From assembly GCA_016647705.1 (NCBI GenBank), contig CM028328.1:39842501-39906500 (forward strand): DNA of 64,000 nucleotides. Reading direction: 5' to 3'. The DNA comes from Eucommia ulmoides (taxonomy: Eukaryota; Streptophyta; Magnoliopsida; Garryales; Eucommiaceae). The position numbers and the translations under genes are program-made. The notes under the pieces were generated by a model, which was not told where the DNA came from, did no database searches, and saw nothing but the letters and a program-made list of their open reading frames with translations. Below, piece by piece: positions 50,201-59,200 of this stretch (within the stretch, counting starts at the first letter, position 1; each line of letters begins with the position of its first letter).

Positions 50201-53200
50201 TGTTTAGGTAACCAAAAACAATATTTTTTTTGCAGGTTGTACTTGGCAAAAAAAAAAAATACAAGTTGTTTGAACCATCTAATTTGCAAGTTATGTTTTA
50301 CCCATAATTTATTTGAATTTTGAATCAAGTTCCGTCTTTGTTGTTCCTTTCATCATATGGAAACCAAGGACGAAATTTTAAAGCTTTTGTCTTTGTTAAA
50401 GTTCCTGACCATTTGAATCTGATATATTTTGTTGCTTAGCTATGTGCCTTGACCATAAAGTTACTAATCATTAGCGCTTCAATTTTTCAGAATGAATTAC
50501 TATTTAATTTTCTGAATTTGCAAGCGCTTAAATTGGATTTGATTAAATGAACAGATTTTTAAATCTTAGCCAGTTGATGTGAAATTATTGCCTTTAGGCA
50601 TACACACTAGTTAAAGATAAAGATTGATATAAGCCTCACGTATATCCTAACATATACAGAAACATATATATGAAAATAAACATGACCTCATGTGCGTATA
50701 CTGATGTACCTAGTCAACAGGCACAAATACAGAAATGGTGCACCGCAAACAGAATTTCTTGATGAATCATCATATCATACCTTGATTACAGGGGATTCTT
50801 TTGTGACAGATCCAAAATCGTAGTTGAAAACACCAATACCAATAATATCAAGGGCTAAACTTGAAAACTCTGCTTCCAGATCCAACTCAATTCTCTTCTC
50901 TCCTTGCAAACCCTTCCCTTCAAGAAGCTTCTCAAATTTGGATACAGTTCTTTCAGCACAATCAGCAAATACTTTGACCATGGCTTCCAAGTACAAAGCA
51001 TGGAATCCAGGGGCAATAACTGCAAAAATATGGAAAGTGATTAACAATATTGCTCTTCAGAAAGAAGAGTCCAGGGAAGGAAAAAAAATTAAAGGACATA
51101 TACTTTAAGAAATTGTCTGGTGTAGCACTAGCAAAAAAAAAAATGTATATATTGTATGTGCGTATGTCAATGTTGTAGGAATATATATTCAGAAATTTGA
51201 ACACGCAGGCCAGATAAAGACTTGAAGTAAATAGCATCCCAGCCTCACATGAAAATGCATTAAGCCAAGCCGGTTTAGAAGTTCCCATCCACTCGAATAA
51301 TCAATAATGATGCCAAAAGTAATAGGACTTCCAAGACCTTGTTTTGATAATGTTAATGGATTATTTTTAGCAAGTGGTTAAGGGCACTGTTGCAACAGCC
51401 AAAAGACTAAAACCCAAAAGCAGGCCCAAGTTCTTTGACAATGTTAACATCGACTACAGCCACTTTGAGAAGTTTTCTTTCTCCTGAATATCCTAGAATT
51501 GCTAGCTTTGGTTCTTTTGTGGAAATTTTACTGATGATTCTAATGTCATCTCATGTTTTAATAAGAAGGATAGTCCAGAAGTTCATATTTGACATGTAAA
51601 ATTGGGATGCCAGGAAAGAATTTTGTTCTTGGACTCATCTCCATAATTTGGATCAAGTTGAACTGGTGACAACTATCAACAACAGCCCACTTTGCAACGA
51701 TAGTGGGAACGTGCTGAATCTCACGGACACAAATCTTTTTCTTAACGATATGGGAAGAATCATTTCATTAATCCTTGTTTCATCTCATCCCAAAATATAA
51801 CTGGACTTTCTCCCTAGATTCTTATTCTCTTTGGGACGAAATAGCACTTAACACAAGTGCGAAACTAAGAAGCAAATTGTTAAGAATTGCATCTCAAATG
51901 TCCAATTAAATTTGATTTTTTGATTTGTTTAAGTTTCTATCTGTAGAATTGTATTTGATTTGGTAAATACTTGTTAAAACTGAATTCCTTAGGCAAGTAG
52001 AGACTTGAGGGCGAGAAGTCATCTTATGAGCGAGATGCAGTATAATGGGAGAAATGTAGCAGAGATAGAGTGAGAATGAGACAGATGGAGGGGTAAAATT
52101 TAAGACTTTGAAAAGACCAAAAATAAAAGGCTCCAACAATAGCTCTAGAGTTGTTGTTGATGTCTGGTATCATATGTATCACATCCACCACGGCAATAAC
52201 TTCTATACGATCATAACTCGCCATCCGTGGATGTTCTGCAAAAACCCAATGGGCCTAGCTTACTCTCAAAAGACGTCTTGTAAGAGGAGGATTGCCCTTG
52301 GCTTTATATATAGCTCAGGATCAGGTAACACAAGCGATGTGGGATTCAACATGACCCCTCACGCACAAGGTGTACTTTGACAAACCACTGCGAACGAATA
52401 TCGGGGGCCCAACATCAATGTGGCATTCAATAGTCCCCTCATGAGCAGGGTGAACTTTGACAAACCACTGCGAACGGATATTCGGGGGCCCATCATTGAT
52501 GTGAGATCTAACACGCCCAACACCAGACAAAAACTTGACTCTGATACCATGTAGAAACCTAATGAGCCTAACTCACTCTCAAAGACACCTTGTAAGAGGA
52601 GAATTGTCATCAACTTTATATATAGCTTAGGACCAGGTAATACAAGCAATGTGGTATTCAACACGGCCCCTCACAATTAGGGTGCACTTTGACAAACCAC
52701 TGCAAACGGATATCGGGGGGGCCCGACATCAATGTGAAATTCAACAATATCATATGTATCACTTCCATTATTTCTATATGACATGTCCATTGAGTATTTT
52801 TCGATTGATTGGCTTGATAAATTGTTTGATTAAATTCTTGGTATATTAATTGGTACTTGGCCCAACAATATGTTTGTGGAAATTTCTCTATTTTGTGTAT
52901 TTTGTAATGTCATTGTTGTGCCAGTGGGTGGTGCACGTACAAATTGTGGGTGGAGAGAGATTGCAGAAGGAATTGTTTGGGAGTTCGGGAGTGTGGCCGG
53001 GAGCCTACCTAACCTAGTTCCCTGCCACCAAAGCCAACTTAGGGGCAGCAAATAGGGGAAGATTTTCTACCACGCTTGGGGCCAAAGATGATCTAATTAT
53101 GATCAGGTTGGGATGAACAACCCAAGACTGGTCTTGTCCCACCCATTGCCATCCTTAGTCTGTGCACATGCGCCTCTCGGTTGACCACTCCGCTTTCCCC

Positions 53201-56200
53201 ATCTTTTCTTTCATATTAGTGTGCCTTGGAATATTTTAATTTAATAGCTGCCAGTGTTGAGGGTCAGAAAGTACGAAGGGAATTTTAGACCGTGTTTGGT
53301 AACCGTTCCCGTTCCAAAAAATCCCATCCCATTTCCAGATTTTTGGAATTTCTGTTCGGGAACACCATTTGGTAAATTTTGTTTCCATTCTCATTCTCAT
53401 TTCAAAACCAAGAATCATTCCCACTTCTTAGGAAGAAGTGAGAAACAAAAATCTGTTGTTTCCACCTACTCCCATCCCATAAAAGACGACACGCCGGTAT
53501 TTTTAAAATTGTTAATGAGGTCTCGCCTTCAACTCTTGTAAGCCTCTTTTTTCTCTCTTTTTTTTCTGTTCATTTTTCTTCTTCTTCTTCAACGTTGTTC
53601 TTCGTGTTGGCACATGGCTAGACCTGCTCGTCCTCGTCTCCTCCTCCTCCTCGTCCGTCCTTCTTTTGGTTGCATCAGCTGATGAAGAATTCTTGAGAAT
53701 CCAGTCATGGCGAACAGACGAGTGGGACAGTGGTCTGGGTTACGAACAGAAAAACCCCACTTCGCGATAAGTTCGACGTTCTCAGAGCCACCGATCAAGG
53801 AACTCTAGAGTTGGTGAATCGAACCGGCGGTGTCATCTGGTCTTCCAATTCGTCGGAATTCGCAGCAGAAAACCCAATTGCGCAACTATTAGACATCGGA
53901 AACCTCGTCGTCCAAGCAAAAACGAGAATTTCTTGTGGCAAAGTTTCGATTTCAACTTCGATTTAGGGTTTCGATTTCAATTGGGGTTTAGGATTTCGAT
54001 TTCACTTGGCGTTTAGGATTAGGATCTCAATTTCGATTGGGAATTTGATTTTGATTTCGATTTCGATTCGGATTTTGGATTTCAATTTCGATTTTGATTG
54101 GGGTTTAGGAGTTCAATTACTTGATAATTTCTCAAAATTACTGTTCTTGATTTCTAGGATAATATCATTATTAAACGCGATTCTGTTCCCAGAACCAAAA
54201 AAAAATTGTCATTACCAAACACAATTCTGCTCCTACTAAGTAACAAAATTCCCATCCCATCCCACTTGGGATGGGATGGGAACGTTACCTTAGCAACTGT
54301 ATATAGAAGGTGTTAGATAGAGTGGATCTAGAGAATCTGAGAAGGGGGAAGGAATGCCTGCCAACTCGTCCATGGGACAGAGAGAGCGAGCACTAAGTCA
54401 CATAGTCATCGGAACTGAATATATGACCTCGGACTTTTGGACTAAAGAATTGTAATGATAATCTAAGCCTTTGTGTTATTGTACTTGACCTTCAATTGTC
54501 TTTCAATGATTTTCAAGCTTAACCATTTATCTCGTTGATTATCGTATAATAATTAAGTGTCGTCATTAATTATCATAAATCAACGAATACTTTTCCTATT
54601 TAGCTATGTCCAATGTCAAGTCAATCCAATGGGTTGACAAACTCCCCCTTATGCGCGAGCAGGAGAGGAAGCGTGTTCGACACATCTCAGCGGGCACTGC
54701 GTGCAGCCTTCCATTCAACAAGCACCCAAGAATCTCGAGATCGGTAAGTCTTTATTGCAGCCCCACTCTCTAAGGGGCTCGTGGGGGTGTAAATGCCTTG
54801 TATTCGGGTTGGATTTCGTATATAACTTATGGGAGCACATGTGGTGATATTTCTCTCACTGGCAACTAAATTTGTGGGTTGCGGTGTGACAACACAATCG
54901 TTAATGCCTTGTGCACGGATTAGACTTCGTACGGCTTACTAGAGAAGGTGCAGTAATCATTCTCTTATACGGATCCTAAATTTGTGGGCCAAGTCATGAC
55001 AGCGAGGATTTTTCGGTTGCAGAATTGGTAGTCCAATAAAGGATAATATTGAATTGTGTATGTGAAATATATGGTATTAACAAAATAAAAGAGTTCATAG
55101 AATAGTTATCCCAAAGTGAAGGGGATGCATGGAATAAATGTATCAAAGAGGTGTGTGATAGATTTAAACATATTTGTGTGTGTGTGCGCGCACGTGCATT
55201 TATATATTTATATAGATAAGTGAAGGGTTACACCAGGAAGTCACCACCGTTAGATACCGTCCTCCAGTGGCGATCGTCGGTTCATGATTTCTCTCATCAA
55301 CAGGTTTGATGGCGAGTCTGGTATCTAATCATAGCAGTAGGAATTTACTTTTTTCATTATTCCCTTTTTTGTTACCTTCTATATTTGCCCCCCTATGCTT
55401 GTCTAACTGCGCTACTTGTTGGGCAAGTACATAGCTTCCCTTTTTGTGCCTTAGTTCTCGTTGCCTATACTGGCAACACGTTTCTCGAACCAAGTGTTCA
55501 AATGTCTATATTCCTTTGGCAGCTTGGACATAGGAACAGGCCCCCACGGTACGTTAACTTGGGAACCTGCAAACCTTACTTTGCGCTAGCAATTAGTTCA
55601 TCTCATAGTGGTGACTTGGCTCGACCGCGCAGATTAGGCTGAAATAGAACCGTCTCTCTTGTAACAACACGGCTGGTCCGCCAGAGGGTGGAGGGACCAA
55701 CCCTTACGTGGCATGTGGAAGAAAAAAGGGTACAAATCCATTATGGTAAGCCTTTCCCTTGGTTTCTATAAATGGCAATAAAATTTTGAGAGTTTTATTG
55801 ACTTATTTGTGCAACTTTCCTTCTTCGTTAAGCTCCTTTCCCATCCTAATTCGATGCAGGTGCCAGATGCATCTTTCCTTCTGGTGGAACATCCGAGACT
55901 TGGTCTAAATTTTCAGCCTGACACTCAGTTGCTAGTTTGCCCTCCAGACGACATCTTTGGATTCTTCAAGATGTTCACATTTGGTGGTAACTTCGTGCAA
56001 GATGTTTCCCAACTCCTCTTTTGCGGAAGCTGAGGAGGCGAGAATGCCACACCTCATGCCGCTTCTCAGACTTTGTCGCGAAATCTCTTGAAGGTAGCGC
56101 TGATGTCGAGCGCTCAGAAGCTTATAGTCAATCCCCAAGGACTGTAATGCCCCAATATGAAGATTCAGGCCTGCTACTGGAGATGGCTCCATCAAATGAT

Positions 56201-59200
56201 CCCGAAGCACAATCTCCATATGACGAGACTTGCGTGTCATGGCGGGAGTTTCCTGCCTTACCGCAGCATGTTGTAATTTTTGTGGAGATACAATCAAACT
56301 ACCATTCGGCTTTTGGTCGGCTTTTACCATTTAAACCTAGCCAACCAATGTGCCCCTTTAGATGTGGCAGCTTATCGAGTACCCTACATCCTCTCGACTT
56401 CCGAGGTGAAAATGACTCATCATCGAATACAACACATGAGCCAAGACTGTGAATTTCTAGAAAGCTACAGCTTCAAGTGGGTGGGTTGCACAACTAGTTA
56501 CACGGGGCTCTCACTTACATTGGCATGGTCCTGGAGGCCCACGAATTCTTTGAGAAAGCAACAGGACAGTCAAATCTTTCTCAACATCTTTCTCAACGGG
56601 AATCAAGTCTTTCTCAGCGGGAGACCGAGCTAAACCAGTAGTCGGAGGAGATCCACCATCAATTAAGCAATGTGCAACTTGCGCGTCATGATTTTCCACA
56701 AAGGATCAATGGAGCTCTTCACCGAAACCTAACTCTGTCTCTGATGTTGGGCAATCTTATAGACTTTTGATTTGCTAGTAGAGCGACAGTGATCATGCGG
56801 CGATGCCGGTAACGAATTCTCGCAACGCACGACGGCGTTAACTTCGAGCACGTGATAAGGAATTTTTATTTTTATTTTTTGTATTTGTCATCATTTTGAA
56901 TACATTGTTGTATTTGTGCAATGAAATTAAAATTGATGGATTGCAAATGATTTTTCTCAAAGTACATATGCCTTTTCTCCACTTGACATTTATCATTCTA
57001 ACTAATTTTTTCATCATGGGAGGACATCATATATATGGTCGAAGATTAATCATGTTGGGGGAATGGTTGATCATTTACATTGGGTTGGTCCTTCAACTGG
57101 ATGTCTCCATCTTGGAGTCGCATGTTGAATATTCATCGAAGAGTCCAACATTCCTTCGTGTTATGCATTATGTTACGATGGAAATAACAATACCTCCCTC
57201 ACGCTTGTTCCTCACACATCGGTACTTTTCCACCAGTGGCAACGAGATTTCTCCATACGCGATCCAGTTAGCCAATAATTCCTCAACTTTAGCCGCATTA
57301 TAGGGGAACTCAAGTGGTTCGGCCCGTTGGCGTTGGTTTATGTCACCTGTGAGATGATATGCCCGTCGTTTTAACTGAAAATCCACAATCATGACAAGCT
57401 TTTGACCAATGGGGTTCTTCCGGAAATTATTTACTGGCCGTGGTTGAGGCACATGATCTATCTCATTGAGTTTACAAGCGGCATTGCAAGGTGTTTGAAC
57501 GTCGGAAGTTCAAGGTTGATAAGATACACTTTGTATTCTCTCGGTATGCCTTTGTTGCACACACGCACTGAGAGGCTTTCGCCAATGGATTCGTCACAAT
57601 CAAGTGCTAGATCGTTAAAGCGGGAAAAATACGAGAAGACATCTTCACCAGTCTCTGGGTTTCCTTGGTCATAGTCAGCAATGTGAGCTCTTACTTGGCT
57701 TGGAAGAACTTGGCGTAGAAGTGGTCAATCAGGTATACCCATGATAGGACGGATCCAGCTGGCGGCTTTTCATACCAACTGTAGGCACGATCAATCAATG
57801 AACTTGGAGAATTCTTTCAATCTCATGTTACGGTTGTTGCCATGTATTCCCAACAACATGTCAACGAAGCGATTGACATGTTCCTTGGGATTTCCAAATT
57901 TTCCATCGTAAAGGTGGAACTTTCGAAGTTTGAAATCAACTGGATACGGTTCAAGTGAATGGCTTCTGAATATTTTGGCCAGAAGTCAAAGTCCCTGGTG
58001 AAAAATGAGAGTATTTGGAGGAGTTCATTTACTTCTTTCAATATAGCGAATCCAATATTCGGCAGAGCGGGTGTCAACACGACCGGAGGCGGCATTTGGG
58101 ATAGCGGCAAATGGTCACTAGTAGGGGTGCAATTCTTTGGTGGTTTGTTCCGTTAGGGTTGCCACCCACGGGCGTTGGTCCCGAGATTGGGTGGCTCACT
58201 TCCAGGATGTTAGTCAGTGCCTGCATCAATGTCATTGTTGCATGGGGGAAGGAATGTTAGCAATTCCTGCGAGATTGATGGGCCCCACTGGCATTTGTTC
58301 ATTGCTTACAGGATTCGGAGTAATTACTCAAAAAAAGACGGCATATAGCATACATAGTACATATGGTAGGTATAGGTTAAGTGGATATTTAAGGTAATAT
58401 TTATAAAAGGATATTTAAATAATAAATATATAAATATAGAGAGAGAGAGATTTATATTTAAACCTATATATTTATTTCTACATATATATATATATATATA
58501 TAAGTAAATAAATAAAAGGTTTCACCAGGAAGTCACGCAGCCACACCGACGACCGGATTGCGGCTATGCAGCGGTGGCAGTGGCAAACTTTGGCCACGCA
58601 ACGGTGATGGTGGCAGTCGAACTCTGACCACGCAAGGAGGCACCGGTGGCCAGATTCTGGCCATTTGCGGCGGTGCCAGTGGCCGGCTTCTATCCGTGAG
58701 CGGCAGTGCTAGTGGCAGCCTGCGGTTTATGATTTGTCTCACCGGCAGGTTTGATGGTGGGTCCTTTGTTTGGTCAAAATGGTAGGAATTTACATTTTTC
58801 CGTTATTTCCCTTTTTGTTACCTTCTAGGGTAAGTTTTGAGGATCATAATTGTCAACACCAACAAAATTGGTTATCTTCAATTTTAATTTATACTTGTAA
58901 TGAAGCGTACATTTTTATATTTTAACCTCGCAAATTCGTAGAATGCAAAAAGACGTCATTGTGTCCGATGTACAAAGAAAGAGAGCATTGTTTCCAAGTT
59001 CATAAATTAGCTAAGCTAAAGTAGAAACAGAACTTTTTAGATTATCAGTGCTTAAGTTCATATGCTTATAATGCAGATAAGAAATCACTGCTCATCCTAA
59101 CCACCCTATGGCGTAGGTTATACGATCAAATAGGTTACAGAAGGGAAAATAGAAAGAAAAGAGAAGCTGTATGCCATTAATTGGAACAAGGAATCACTCC

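Larger units (their letters stand above)
47206..50780 (-). other. CYP97B intron 5 (3.6 kb) with LINE, TRIM and Gypsy LTR
   Basis: Between exon 5 (..KESPVIK) and exon 6 ([10 protein letters not shown]..). It contains a LINE 3' part interrupted by a TRIM, and a Gypsy LTR with flanking pieces. The remaining 47.21-47.64 kb and 50.05-50.78 kb are unassigned AT-rich DNA. Confidence 0.8.
53289..54292. mobile_element. Candidate DNA transposon unit with GTTTGGTAAC/GTTCCC inverted ends
   Basis: The left end reads gtgtttggtaaccgttccc (53293) followed by tcccatccc. The right end, reverse-complemented, gives aaggtaacgttcccatccc (54292 inward), plus an inner gtgtttggtaatgac copy near 54215. Such ends are common in small eudicot hAT-type units. 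The interior carries a host-gene fragment (53725-53965) and a degenerate array (53938-54120). A clean target duplication was not identified, so the exact ends are provisional. Confidence 0.5.

Noticed and set aside
53938-54120. Interstitial telomere repeat
   Set aside because: The gtttagg phrases are mixed with gatttcgatttc units and never form a run of TTTAGGG. It is called a degenerate array instead.
54661-54760. tRNA or 5S-like sequence suggested by boxed GC-rich phrases
   Set aside because: No cloverleaf or A/B-box spacing could be made out by eye.
56021-56633. Overlapping + strand open stretches of 117-143 residues
   Set aside because: No domain recognised, mutually overlapping frames, and they lie within a decayed retroelement remnant.
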